Below are positions 1 to 7,788 of a stretch of 64,000 nucleotides of DNA, in pieces. This stretch comes from Falsiroseomonas stagni DSM 19981 (GTDB lineage: Bacteria; Pseudomonadota; Alphaproteobacteria; Acetobacterales; Acetobacteraceae): positions 1 to 64,000 of the forward strand of contig NZ_FOSQ01000010.1 in the NCBI RefSeq assembly GCF_900114315.1, read 5' to 3'. Position 1 is the stretch's first letter. Each line of letters begins with the position of its first letter. The notes under the pieces are model-generated. The model searched no databases, was not told where the DNA came from, and saw only the letters and a list, made by a program, of their open reading frames with translations. The translations under genes were made by a program, and so were the position numbers.

Positions 1-437
1 TGGTCGTTGATCTCCCGCTCCACGAAGCGCCCGGTCCGCTTGCCGTTGACGCCGGGGAAGGGCCAGTAGGGCTCCATGCACCAGACCTTCCCGGGCTCAC
101 TCGGCCAGATGACGTTCATATGGGCGAAGCCGGTCAGGTGCTTGAAGGCGATGCAGACCGGCGTCGGCCCGATCGGCAGCCGGTCCAGCGTGGCGTTGGG
201 CGTCTTGAACACCATGGTGCCCATCTTCAGCCGCTGGTCGTTCCGCCAGGCCTGGACCATGTATTCCGGGATCATCGCGCCATCCCCGTCCAGGCTGCGG
301 TGGTAGATCTCCATGATCTTCGCCTGGCTCCAGGAAGGCCGCCCGCCCGCCACCGCCTTCAGCCACCAGGCGAGGCACGCCGCCCAGCAGGAATTGCCAT
401 GCGCCTGCCCGATGCTCGGGATGGTTCGGTAGGACAT
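1..437 (-). CDS. Papain-like cysteine peptidase, C-terminus cut by window edge
   Basis: The frame is open from an ATG at 437 to the window edge (145 complete codons), so the C-terminus is missing. The start is supported by GAGGAG about 8 bases upstream. The N-terminal segment GQAHGNSCWAACLAWW looks like the catalytic-cysteine motif of papain-fold peptidases (C39/AvrRpt2-like: Gln, then Cys-Trp-Ala-Ala at residues 18-21). GFAHMNVIW near residues 108-116 fits the catalytic-histidine motif. No signal peptide is visible, so the protein is cytosolic or delivered by a signal-independent route. What is seen is the Cys and His motifs; the family is inferred. It could be a housekeeping peptidase, an effector-like protease or a non-catalytic relative. 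It stands alone, with about 285 bases of non-coding DNA before the next gene. Confidence 0.6.
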   Translation of the reverse strand, partial: MSYRTIPSIGQAHGNSCWAACLAWWLKAVAGGRPSWSQAKIMEIYHRSLDGDGAMIPEYMVQAWRNDQRLKMGTMVFKTPNATLDRLPIGPTPVCIAFKHLTGFAHMNVIWPSEPGKVWCMEPYWPFPGVNGKRTGRFVEREIND

Positions 438-661
438 GATGCGGCTCCTCGCGGCCCAGGGACCCTGCGGCGAGGGGGGCGGCAGGGTCAATGCCGCGGC
501 GGGCCGGGTGAAACAGCGCGGCACAGGCCGCGCAACACGGCGAAACGCCCGGCTTGACAGATAGGAAAAATTGCCGCATCATCCGCGGTCAGCCAAGGCC
601 CCAGCCACGCCCGGAACGCTCCATCCACGCCCGGATGCCGCCCGCCGCCGATGCGTGGAAT

Positions 662-714
662 GCGACTAAACGTCCTAAATCGGCATAATCGGCTTAAACG
701 GGTTAGCGACTAAA
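662..714. repeat. Direct repeat GCGACTAAA in an A+T-richer spacer
   Basis: The 9-base word GCGACTAAA occurs at 662-670 and again at 706-714, with starts 44 bases apart. It lies in the only clearly A+T-richer stretch of the 438-722 spacer, upstream of the cysteine peptidase gene. It could be a pair of regulator sites or part of the promoter region. The rest of the spacer shows no gene or hairpin that I can support. Confidence 0.3.
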
Positions 715-722
715 ATGTCACG

Positions 723-1757
723 TCACGCCGCCTTCGCGATCCCCGGCGCATTCGCCTCCGCCAGCAGTCGATAGGAAGTCCGCCGCGCCTCCGCATCGTG
801 GCAGGGGGTCAGCACCGCCACCTCCTCCACCCCATGCGCCGCGGCCAGCGCCCGCAGCCGCGCCAGCACCTGGTCCGGCGCGCCGATGATCGCCCGCGCG
901 CGCATCCGCTCGATCCGCGCCAGATCGTCCGGCGTGTAGGGGTAGGCTTCCGCCTCCTCCACCGTGGGCAGCGGCGGGAAGACCCCCTTGTCCCGGAACA
1001 GCCGCCACAGGGCGCGGGACTTGAACAGGCGATGCGCCTCGGCCTCCGTCGCCGCCGCCAGCGCGAAGACCGCGACGGCGCCCTGCGGCGCGGCCAGGCG
1101 CCCCGGCGTGGCGGGGTGGGGGCGGAAGCCCTCCCGGTACAGCGCCATCGCTTCCTCGCTGCCCCGGCCATCGGTGATGAAATGCGCGAAGCAGTAGGGC
1201 AGGCCGAAATAGGCCGCGAGCTGCGCCCCGAAATCGGAGGAGCCGAGGATCCACACCGCCGGCCTTGTCGGCACCACGGGGTTGGCGGCGACCATCCGGA
1301 AGGGATGGCTCTCCGGCAGCCCGTCGCCGAGCCAGCCCATCAGATCCTGCACCTGCTGCGGGAAGCGGTCCGCCGCCTGCGCCGCATCCGGGTTCAGCGC
1401 ATAGGCCGTGCGTCCGTCGCTGCCCGGCGCGCGCCCGACGCCGAGGTCGATGCGCCCGGGCGCGATCGCCTCCAGCACCCGGAACTGCTCCGCCACCTTC
1501 AGGGCGGAGTAGTGCGGCAGCATGATGCCGGCGGTCCCGATGCGGATGCGGCTGGTGGTGGCGGCGATGGCGGCGCAGAGGATCTCGGGCGCCGTGCCCG
1601 CATGGGACTGGCTGTTGTGGTGTTCCGCCATCCAGTAGCGGTGGTAGCCCCATTGGTCCGCCAGCCGCGCCAGCGCCAGCGTCTCCCGGATCGCCTCATC
1701 GGCGCCGCGGCCGGATGCGATGGTGGATTGGTCGAGGATCGACAGTGTAAGCGTCAT
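723..1757 (-). CDS. LLM-class flavin-dependent oxidoreductase (luciferase-like)
   Basis: 344 aa, the usual size for single-domain luciferase-like monooxygenases of the MsnO8 type. The start MTLTLSILDQ at 1757 matches the family N-terminus (leading into 'LSILDQS'); the frame is open further upstream but that part reads as antisense of the neighbouring deaminase. Family features seen: the early 'WMAEHHN' segment that lines the flavin pocket, 'RIRIGTAGIMLPHYSALKVAEQF', 'APGRIDLGVGRAPG' and a C-terminal 'IIGAPDQVLARL'. Such proteins use reduced FMN and O2 to oxidise organic substrates; the substrate cannot be read from the sequence. It is transcribed divergently from the guanine deaminase, with only 52 bases between the starts, so the promoters must overlap. 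Confidence 0.85.
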   Translation of the reverse strand: MTLTLSILDQSTIASGRGADEAIRETLALARLADQWGYHRYWMAEHHNSQSHAGTAPEILCAAIAATTSRIRIGTAGIMLPHYSALKVAEQFRVLEAIAPGRIDLGVGRAPGSDGRTAYALNPDAAQAADRFPQQVQDLMGWLGDGLPESHPFRMVAANPVVPTRPAVWILGSSDFGAQLAAYFGLPYCFAHFITDGRGSEEAMALYREGFRPHPATPGRLAAPQGAVAVFALAAATEAEAHRLFKSRALWRLFRDKGVFPPLPTVEEAEAYPYTPDDLARIERMRARAIIGAPDQVLARLRALAAAHGVEEVAVLTPCHDAEARRTSYRLLAEANAPGIAKAA

Positions 1758-1809
1758 GCGAAGGATGGTGGCGCTTCCGCGCTGGAACGTCGAGGGTTGG
1801 AGTGTGCCG

Positions 1810-2280
1810 ATGACCGATGCCGACTTCATGCGCCAGGCGATCGAGGTCAGCCGCCGCGGCATGGCCTCCGGCGCCGGCGGGCCCTTCGGCGCGGTGGTGG
1901 TGATGGAGGGACGGGTGGTGGCGGAGGGCTGGAACCAGGTCACCTCCACCAACGACCCCACCGCGCATGCGGAGGTCGTCGCCATCCGCCGCGCCTGCGC
2001 CGCACTCGGCCGCTTCGACCTGCGCGGCGCGACGGTCTACACGAGTTGCGAGCCCTGCCCGATGTGCCTGGCCGCGCTCTACTGGGCCCGCGTCGATGCC
2101 GTGGCCTATGCGAATGACCGTTTCCAGGCCGCCGCCATCGGCTTCGACGATGAGCTTCTCTACACGGAACTGCCCAAGCCCATCGAGGCCCGCAGCCTGC
2201 CGATGCGCCGCCTGCTGGCGGCCGAGGCGCTGGAGGTCTTCGAGGCCTGGGCCAACAAGCCCGACAAGGTCGCCTACTGA
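1810..2280 (+). CDS. guaD: Guanine deaminase (cytidine-deaminase fold)
   Basis: 156 aa. Zinc-binding deaminase that converts guanine to xanthine in purine salvage and catabolism. The zinc site is complete: His53-Ala-Glu55 and Pro-Cys83-x-x-Cys86, at the same residue numbers as in the Bacillus subtilis GuaD I recall. The flanking segments 'NDPTAHAEV', 'YTSCEPCPMCL', 'YWAR' and the C-terminal extension after residue 110 (including 'GFDD' and a final aromatic Tyr) are typical of GuaD rather than tRNA adenosine deaminase TadA. The start at 1810 (MTDADFMRQ) fits the family; the longer open frame upstream would overlap the divergent gene's start. It ends 19 bases from the convergent RTX gene, with no clear terminator between them. 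Confidence 0.85.
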   Translation: MTDADFMRQAIEVSRRGMASGAGGPFGAVVVMEGRVVAEGWNQVTSTNDPTAHAEVVAIRRACAALGRFDLRGATVYTSCEPCPMCLAALYWARVDAVAYANDRFQAAAIGFDDELLYTELPKPIEARSLPMRRLLAAEALEVFEAWANKPDKVAY

Positions 2281-2299
2281 GGGCGCCGGTCCGGCCTCT

Positions 2300-4525
2300 T
2301 CACCACACCGCGTCGCGCAGCGCCACATTGTCCAGCAGCCCGCCATAGCTGTCATTGCCGGAGGCGTCCTCGACGAAGGCCAGGATGTCCATGCCCTTGC
2401 GGCCCTCGACGATGAATTCGTAGCTGGTCCATTCCTTGGTCGTGGGCTGGATGAAGGCCAGCTTCTCCTCGTTCCACGCCACGACGAAGCCCTCGGTCGC
2501 CGGCTTGTCGGTGCGGGCGCGGGCATCGAAGGTCAGCACGTACTTCTCGCCGGCCTCGACATCGATCTCCTGGCTGATGCGGTCCACGGCGCGGTCGTAG
2601 TCGATCTCGATGTGCTGGCGGCCGTCGCTGGCCTTCATGCCGCCATAGCCGGCCCAGACCTCGATCGCGCCACCATTGTTGCTCCAGCCCTCCACATCCT
2701 TCACCGGGGACCAGGCGCCGTCCTTGATGGCGGGCTCCTCGAAGCTGCCATTCACCAGCAAATTGGCGCCCTTCTCCCGCGCCCCCTCGATGGTGACGGT
2801 CACTTCCTGGCTGGTGCCGCCATCGGCGGAGACCACCACCAGCGTCTCCACCAGCGCCTCGCCCTTCGCGATCTCGCGCAGCTTGTCGGCCGGCATGTCG
2901 AGCACATAGGTCCAGTCGCCGGATTTGGCGTCGAAGTCGAAATGGCCGTAGCGGCCCTCCAGGCCCTTGGCGTCGCCGAACACGGCCTCACCGGCATCGA
3001 GGTCCGTGATGGAAAGGCGCCCGCCCACCTTCTCCGCCGCCCCGGCGCGGATCGTGCCCTCGGTCTCGCCGCCGATCGTCGCCGCGTCGTTGGCGCCGAG
3101 GATGGTGATGGTCGCGACCGCCATGCCCGTGTCGCCATCGGCATCCGTCACGCGATAGCTGAAGGTGGCCTCGGCGCTCTGCCCGGCGCGCAGCGCCTGG
3201 AAGGCATCGCCGCCCGTCCAGCTGAAGGCGCCATCCGCGCCCAGCACCAGGCTGCCGCCGCTGGCCGCCGTCACCAGCCGCACCGCCGCCACCAGGTCGG
3301 CCACGCTATCATTGGCCGTGACGTTGCCGGCGACGCTGGCCGCATCCTCGGAGACGGTGAAGCGGTCCGCCACCGCCACCACCGAATCATCCGCCGCCGT
3401 CAGCGCCACGCCATCCACCGTCACCGCCGCGGCTTCGAAGCTGCGGACCGTGAGGGACTGCGTGGCGAAGCGGAAATCCGCCCAGGGGGTGCTTGCGGAA
3501 TGCGAGAGGAAGCGCGCCAGGTCGCCCTGGAAACTCGCCCCCATCCAGTCCGCCCGGGTCAGGGAGAAGACCAGCGTGTCGACCCCCGAGCCGCCGTCAT
3601 AGACATCGCCGCGGGCGCCCGCGACATCCATCACCACGCGGTCATTGCCGCCATCGGCGAAGACCTGGTCGGCGCCCGTGCCGGCGGCAATCAGGTCGTC
3701 GCCCTCTCCGCCATACACCGTGTCGTTGCCCGCGCCGGCCAGGATGGTGTCGGCGCCCATGTCGCCGCTGGCCAGGTCGTTCCCGGCATCGAGGTCCACA
3801 TGATCGTTGCCGCCATTGGCCCAGACCACGTCGTTGCCGGCGCCGGCCAGCACGGTGTCGTTGCCGTCATCGGCCCCGATCGTGTCGTTGCCCGTGCCGC
3901 TGGTGATGCTGTCGGCGCCCTGGCCGGCCCAGACGGTGTTGTGGCCATGGCCGGCCGCCACCGTGTCATTCCCGGCATCGCCGACGATGCTGTCATCGCC
4001 CGCGCCGGCGGTGATGCGGTCATGGCCCTCGCCGCCCACCACCGTGTTGCGGCCCTCGCCGGCCAGGATGGTGTCGTCCCCGGCATCGCCATACAGGGCA
4101 TCGTCCCCCGCGCCGCCATCGACGCTGTCATTGCCCTGGCCGCCCCAGACGCTGTCATTGCCGCCGCCGGTCACGAAGCGGTCCGCGCCATCCTCGCCCC
4201 AGGCCGTGTCGTTGCCCTCGCCGAGGTTCATCGTGTCGTCCCCGGCGCCGCCCCACATCAGGTCGTTGCCCGCGCCGCCATCCAGGCTGTCCGCGCCCGC
4301 GCCGGCCCAGAGCTGGTCGTTGCCCGCATCGCCCGTCAGCGTGTCGGCGCCGGCCTCGCCCCAGAGCAGGTCGTTGCCGTCCCCGCCGCGGATCAGGTCG
4401 GCGAAGGCACTGCCGAAGACGCCGTCATCCCCGGCGCCGGTCAGCACCTCGATCGCGTCGCTCGCATTCTGCAGATGGAGCCAGTCGGCCTGGTTGGTGG
4501 CGGTGCGGATGATCGTGCGGGGCAT
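2300..4525 (-). CDS. RTX/VCBS repeat surface or secreted protein with C-terminal jelly-roll-like domain
   Basis: 741 aa. Residues about 25-300 are a long tandem array of Ca2+-binding nonapeptides of the type GGxGxDxLx (for example 'GGAGNDLMWGGAGDD'). Residues about 360-560 hold two VCBS/cadherin-like modules ('VADRFTVSEDAASVAGNV', 'ILGANDAATIGGETEGT'). The C-terminal 180 residues start with 'NLLVNGSFEEP', the opening typical of DUF642/carbohydrate-binding-like beta-sandwich domains, and end with 'GLLDNVALRDAVW'. There is no N-terminal signal peptide, so a type I secretion route is likely (family knowledge), yet no HlyB/HlyD/TolC genes are nearby. Start chosen at 4525 (MPRTIIRTATN), with AGGAAG about 9 bases upstream. 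Probable role: cell-surface adhesin or matrix protein; not proven. Confidence 0.75.
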   Translation of the reverse strand: MPRTIIRTATNQADWLHLQNASDAIEVLTGAGDDGVFGSAFADLIRGGDGNDLLWGEAGADTLTGDAGNDQLWAGAGADSLDGGAGNDLMWGGAGDDTMNLGEGNDTAWGEDGADRFVTGGGNDSVWGGQGNDSVDGGAGDDALYGDAGDDTILAGEGRNTVVGGEGHDRITAGAGDDSIVGDAGNDTVAAGHGHNTVWAGQGADSITSGTGNDTIGADDGNDTVLAGAGNDVVWANGGNDHVDLDAGNDLASGDMGADTILAGAGNDTVYGGEGDDLIAAGTGADQVFADGGNDRVVMDVAGARGDVYDGGSGVDTLVFSLTRADWMGASFQGDLARFLSHSASTPWADFRFATQSLTVRSFEAAAVTVDGVALTAADDSVVAVADRFTVSEDAASVAGNVTANDSVADLVAAVRLVTAASGGSLVLGADGAFSWTGGDAFQALRAGQSAEATFSYRVTDADGDTGMAVATITILGANDAATIGGETEGTIRAGAAEKVGGRLSITDLDAGEAVFGDAKGLEGRYGHFDFDAKSGDWTYVLDMPADKLREIAKGEALVETLVVVSADGGTSQEVTVTIEGAREKGANLLVNGSFEEPAIKDGAWSPVKDVEGWSNNGGAIEVWAGYGGMKASDGRQHIEIDYDRAVDRISQEIDVEAGEKYVLTFDARARTDKPATEGFVVAWNEEKLAFIQPTTKEWTSYEFIVEGRKGMDILAFVEDASGNDSYGGLLDNVALRDAVW

Positions 4526-4562
4526 CGGGGGCGCTTCCTGGTGTCTCGGCTCGCAGGGTGCA

Positions 4563-4577
4563 GTTGCGTTTTGCAAC
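4563..4577. promoter_or_regulatory. Inverted repeat GTTGC-N5-GCAAC upstream of RTX gene
   Basis: A perfect 5-bp inverted repeat with a 5-base A/T-rich centre lies 38 bases upstream of the RTX start. It sits in the 116-base spacer after the DUF445 gene on the same strand. No T-run follows, so an operator or promoter element is more likely than a terminator. The binding protein is unknown. Confidence 0.3.
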
Positions 4578-4641
4578 CGGACTGCGTCTTGCCGGGATCA
4601 GTGCAGCCCCCATGCCAGGCGGGGTGCCAGGCGTGTTGCGG

Positions 4642-5931
4642 CTACCCCGCCACCCGCCCGAACACCGCCGTCAGCAGCGCATAGAGCGCGCCCCCCACCA
4701 GGAACCCCACCAGCGTGCCGTTGATGCGGACATATTGCAGGTCCTTGCCGACCCGCAGCTCGATCTTCTCCGTCACCGTGGCCGTGTCCCAGTTCCGCAC
4801 CACGCCGGCGATGAAGTCCGATAGCTGGGTCCGCGCCGCCGGCAGCAGGGCGATCAGCACGCGCTCCGCCCCCTTGTTGAGGCGCGCCCGCGCGCCCTCA
4901 TCCTCCGCCAGCATGGTGCCGACATTGGCCAGCGCGCCGGCCAGCACCTGCACGGTGCGGCCCTGCGGGTTCGCCGCATCGGCCTCCAGCGCCGTGCGCA
5001 GCCTCTCCCAGATGTCGCCGAGCCAGGTGGCCACGGCGGGGTGGCGCAGCGCCTCCCGCAGCGCGCGGCCCAGCGCGGCGGCGCGTTCCGGGTCGTTCTC
5101 CAGCCGCGCGACCTCGGCCTTCACCCAGCCCTCGAAGGCCAGGCGCAGGTCGCTGTCGCCGGGCTCCACCTTGTCCAGTTCGGCATTGAGGGCGGAGAGC
5201 ACGCGCCGCGCGATGGTGGCGCCGGCCAGCCAGCCCATCAGCGCACCGCCCTCCGCCCGGACCCGGGCGGCGATGGCCGCCTGCAGCTGGTCCTCCTTCG
5301 CCGCCAGCAGGGCCTTGAGCTGGCCGACGGCCAGGTTGAACACCTCCTGGTGGCGCCCGCCCTCGATCAGCGCGGTCAGGGCGCGCGCCACGACGCGGGC
5401 GGCGCCGGGCCCGCCGGCGATGCGCGGCAGCAGGCGGGAGAACAGGCGCCGCGCGCGGCCATCCTCCAGGCTGGCCAGGATGCGGGGCATGGCGCGGGCC
5501 AGCGCGGCCGCCGCGGGCTCGACCGAGGCCGGATCGTTGAACCAGCCGCGCAGGATGCCGGCCAGGTCGAGCCGCGCCAGGACGCGCGCGACCTCGGCTT
5601 CCGTGAACACATGGTTCGCCACGAAGCGGCCGAGCCCCGCGCCCAGCCTCTCCTTCTGCCGGGGGATGATGGCGGTGTGCGGGATGGGCAGGCCGAGGGG
5701 ATGGCGGAACAGGGCCGTCACCGCGAACCAGTCGGCGATGCCGCCCACCAGCCCGGCCTTCGCGGAAGCCTGCAGCAGGTCCGTGCCATAGCCCGGTGGC
5801 AGCCAGTAGCTGCCCACCAGCAGCCCCCCCATGCCGGCCAGCAGCAGCGATGCCGCCCGCCGGTGTTTCGTCAGCGCGCGCCGCAGCTCGATATCGGGGT
5901 CTTCGGGGGGCGGGGGAGGGAGGGGCTGCAT
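4642..5931 (-). CDS. DUF445 family inner-membrane protein (YjiN-like)
   Basis: 429 aa. The N-terminal part has the DUF445 hallmarks: a first membrane segment around residues 28-45, then 'AKAGLVGGIADWFAVTALFRHPLGLPIPHTAI', the conserved 'GGxADWFAVxALFRxPLG' block. The long middle is helical and rich in charged residues (predicted coiled or helical periplasmic or cytosolic part). A C-terminal hydrophobic helix ('GFLVGGALYALLTAVFG') closes the protein, in the conserved context 'LQYVRINGTLVGFLVGG'. The molecular function of DUF445 is not established. The ATG at 5931 was chosen over an in-frame GTG one codon earlier. Divergent from the metal-transporter operon across 110 bases. Confidence 0.85.
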   Translation of the reverse strand: MQPLPPPPPEDPDIELRRALTKHRRAASLLLAGMGGLLVGSYWLPPGYGTDLLQASAKAGLVGGIADWFAVTALFRHPLGLPIPHTAIIPRQKERLGAGLGRFVANHVFTEAEVARVLARLDLAGILRGWFNDPASVEPAAAALARAMPRILASLEDGRARRLFSRLLPRIAGGPGAARVVARALTALIEGGRHQEVFNLAVGQLKALLAAKEDQLQAAIAARVRAEGGALMGWLAGATIARRVLSALNAELDKVEPGDSDLRLAFEGWVKAEVARLENDPERAAALGRALREALRHPAVATWLGDIWERLRTALEADAANPQGRTVQVLAGALANVGTMLAEDEGARARLNKGAERVLIALLPAARTQLSDFIAGVVRNWDTATVTEKIELRVGKDLQYVRINGTLVGFLVGGALYALLTAVFGRVAG

Positions 5932-6027
5932 CACACCCCCGCAGTTAGGCCCCCGCCATGCGTTTTCCCAGCCATGCGCGGAGCGGGGCTTTGAATGTCA
6001 CCCCGGCGGCGCTACATCGGGCGTGAC

Positions 6028-6040
6028 GTTATAAGGTAAC
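6028..6040. promoter_or_regulatory. Zur-like palindrome overlapping a -10-like element
   Basis: GTTATAAGGTAAC has perfect 4-base outer arms (GTTA/TAAC) and resembles the core of alphaproteobacterial Zur boxes (GTTATA..TAAC). It contains TATAAG at 6030-6035, a good -10 hexamer; transcription would then begin at or next to the ATG at 6042. A repressor bound here would block the promoter. No convincing -35 is seen. The Zur assignment rests on motif resemblance and on the zinc/manganese-type ABC genes downstream; a manganese or iron regulator is the alternative. Confidence 0.45.
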
Positions 6041-6041
6041 C

Positions 6042-6161
6042 ATGCGCCCCCCGTTCCCCGACCCCCTGGCCCTGTCTTCCGGTGCCGGCGCCCGCCTGGC
6101 GCTGGCGGGGCTGGTGCTGGCCGGGCTCTGGGGGGCCGTGGCCTGGGCGATGGCGCTGTGA
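6042..6161 (+). CDS. Small single-pass membrane protein upstream of metal ABC transporter
   Basis: A 39-codon reading frame that starts with ATG two bases after the Zur-like box and ends TGA at 6159-6161, overlapping the GTG start of the ATPase gene (GTGA). The product starts MRPPFPDPL and has one hydrophobic helix of about 20 residues ending 'AVAWAMAL'. Evidence that it is real: exact start/stop coupling to the next gene, a position directly behind a promoter-like element, and a sensible transmembrane segment. There is no Shine-Dalgarno sequence and no room for one if transcription starts at 6042, so translation would be leaderless. It may be a transporter-associated micropeptide or simply a coupling leader. 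I know of no named family. Confidence 0.5.
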   Translation: MRPPFPDPLALSSGAGARLALAGLVLAGLWGAVAWAMAL

Positions 6162-6910
6162 CCGCGCGCGGGCCGGCCGTCGAGATCCGGGACCTGACGG
6201 CGACGCATCAGCGCCACCCGGCGGTCCACCATGTCTCCGCCCGGTTCGAACCGGGCAGCCTGACGGCCATCGTCGGCCCGAATGGCGCGGGCAAGACCAC
6301 CCTGCTGCGCAGCATCGCCGGCCTGCACCGGATTGATTCCGGCCGCGTCGCCATCACCGGCATCCCCTCTGGCGCCAGCCCCCGCCTGGCCCTGCTGCCG
6401 CAGCAATCCGGCATGGACCGCGCCTTTCCGATCCTCTGCCTCGATGTCGTGATGCAGGGCATGTGGTCGAAGCTCGGCGCCTTCGGGGCGGCCTCCGCCG
6501 CCGACCGCGACCGCGCCCAGGCGGCGCTGGAGGCCGTGGGCCTGGGCGGATTCGCCCGCCGCCCGGTCGGCGCCATGTCCGCCGGCCAGTTCCAGCGCCT
6601 GCTCTTCGCCCGCCTGCTGGTGCAGGACGCAGATTTGATCCTGCTGGATGAGCCCTTCAACGCCGTCGATGCCCGCACCGCGGCCGATCTGCTGGCCGTG
6701 GTCCGCCGCTGGCACGGGGAAGGGCGCACCGTCATGGCCGTGCTGCACGACATGGATCTGGTGCGGGACGAATTCCCGCATTGCCTGTTGCTGGCCCGCG
6801 AATGCGTCGCCAGCGGCCCGACGGCGGAAGTGCTGTCCGCCGCCAACCGCCTGCGCGCCCGCCGGATGGCCGAGGCCTGGGACGAAACCGCCCCCGCCTG
6901 CGCGGCCTGA
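6158..6910 (+). CDS. Metal-ion ABC transporter ATP-binding protein (ZnuC/MntB type)
   Basis: 250 aa, GTG start in a four-base GTGA overlap with the preceding small gene. All nucleotide-binding motifs are present: Walker A 'GPNGAGKTTLL' near residue 45, a Q-loop in 'LLPQQSGMDRAFPI', the signature 'MSAGQFQRLLFARLL' (SAGQ in place of SGGQ), Walker B 'LILLDEPFNAVD' and the switch His in 'AVLHDMD'. 'PQQSGMDRAFPI' and 'EPFNAVD' are characteristic of zinc/manganese/iron-chelate importers. It drives import with the permease that starts four bases downstream. No periplasmic binding protein gene is adjacent, so the receptor must be encoded elsewhere. Zinc is the best guess because of the upstream box. 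Confidence 0.85.
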   Translation: MTARGPAVEIRDLTATHQRHPAVHHVSARFEPGSLTAIVGPNGAGKTTLLRSIAGLHRIDSGRVAITGIPSGASPRLALLPQQSGMDRAFPILCLDVVMQGMWSKLGAFGAASAADRDRAQAALEAVGLGGFARRPVGAMSAGQFQRLLFARLLVQDADLILLDEPFNAVDARTAADLLAVVRRWHGEGRTVMAVLHDMDLVRDEFPHCLLLARECVASGPTAEVLSAANRLRARRMAEAWDETAPACAA

Positions 6911-6914
6911 TCCC

Positions 6915-7778
6915 TTGGAAGCGCTGTTCGGCCCCTTCGTCGAATTCGGCTTCATGCGCCGGGCGCTGGTGGGCTGCCTGGCGCTGTCCGTCGCGGCGCC
7001 CCTGCTCGGCATCTTCCTCATGCTGCGGCGGACCAGCCTGACGGCGGAGGTCCTGGCCCATGGCGTCACGCCGGGCATCGCGGCCGGCTTCCTCATCGCC
7101 GGGCTGTCCGTGCCCGCCATGTCGATCGGCGGGCTGGTGGCGGGGCTGGTCGTGGCGGTCGGCGCCGGGGCGCTGTCCCGCGCCACGGGGGGGCGGGAGG
7201 ATGCGGCGCTGACGGCGCTCTATCTTATTGCCCTCGCGCTCGGCGTCACGCTGGTGTCGCTGCGGGGCGATACGGGGGATCTGACCCACCTGCTGTTCGG
7301 CCAGGTGCTGGGGGTGGATGACCCCGCCTTGCTGCTGATGGCCGGCGTCGCGACGCTGACCCTGCCGGTGCTGGCGCTGGGCTGGCGGCCCCTCGCGCTG
7401 GAATGCTTCGACCCCGGCTTCGCCCAGGCCGAGGGCGTGGGCGGCGGTGCCTGGCACCTGGCCTTCCTCGGCCTGGTGGTGTTGAACGTGCTGGCCGCCT
7501 TCCAGGCCATGGGCACCCTGATGGCCGTCGGGTTGATGATGCTGCCCGCCGTCGCGGCGCGGCACTGGTCACGGGAACTGGCGGGGCTCGCCTATGCCGC
7601 CGTGGGACTCGCCGCCGCCGCCAGCCTGGGCGGGCTGCTGGCCAGCTATCACCTGGACCTGCCCTCCGGCCCCGCCATCGTGCTGGCGGCGGGTGGGCTC
7701 TGGGTGGTGTCGGTGGTCGCCGGGCCGGTGGACGGGCTGCTCGCCCGCTGGCTGCGCAGGCCGCACCTGGCCGGGTAG
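6915..7778 (+). CDS. Metal-ion ABC transporter permease (ZnuB/ABC-3 family)
   Basis: 287 aa if translation starts at TTG 6915 (LEALFGPFVEFGFMRRAL), or 274 aa from ATG 6954. The TTG choice keeps the family's N-terminal 'F..PF..FGFMRRAL' segment. It is an integral membrane protein with about eight helices. Typical ABC-3 features are 'LGIFLMLRRTSLTAEVLAHGVTPG' (with the conserved 'LRR.SL..E.L.H' block) and 'FQAMGTLMAVGLMMLPAVAARHWS'. It pairs with the upstream ATPase. It ends 10 bases from the stop codon of the convergent UPF0114 gene. Confidence 0.8.
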   Translation: MEALFGPFVEFGFMRRALVGCLALSVAAPLLGIFLMLRRTSLTAEVLAHGVTPGIAAGFLIAGLSVPAMSIGGLVAGLVVAVGAGALSRATGGREDAALTALYLIALALGVTLVSLRGDTGDLTHLLFGQVLGVDDPALLLMAGVATLTLPVLALGWRPLALECFDPGFAQAEGVGGGAWHLAFLGLVVLNVLAAFQAMGTLMAVGLMMLPAVAARHWSRELAGLAYAAVGLAAAASLGGLLASYHLDLPSGPAIVLAAGGLWVVSVVAGPVDGLLARWLRRPHLAG

Positions 7779-7788
7779 CCGCTGGCGG

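Noticed and set aside
97-582. Alternative minus-strand frame overlapping the cysteine peptidase
   Set aside because: The other minus frame, starting at 437 with a good ribosome-binding site, contains the Cys and His motifs; this one has no recognisable sequence.
3600-4440. Regular short repeats that could be mistaken for a CRISPR array
   Set aside because: Period and content match coding for Ca2+-binding nonapeptides; units are not identical and there are no spacers.
1967-4684. Long open frame on the + strand (about 900 codons) opposite the RTX gene
   Set aside because: It reads as the complement of G+C-rich RTX repeats, has no recognisable domain, and begins inside guaD. The minus-strand RTX/VCBS protein explains the region.
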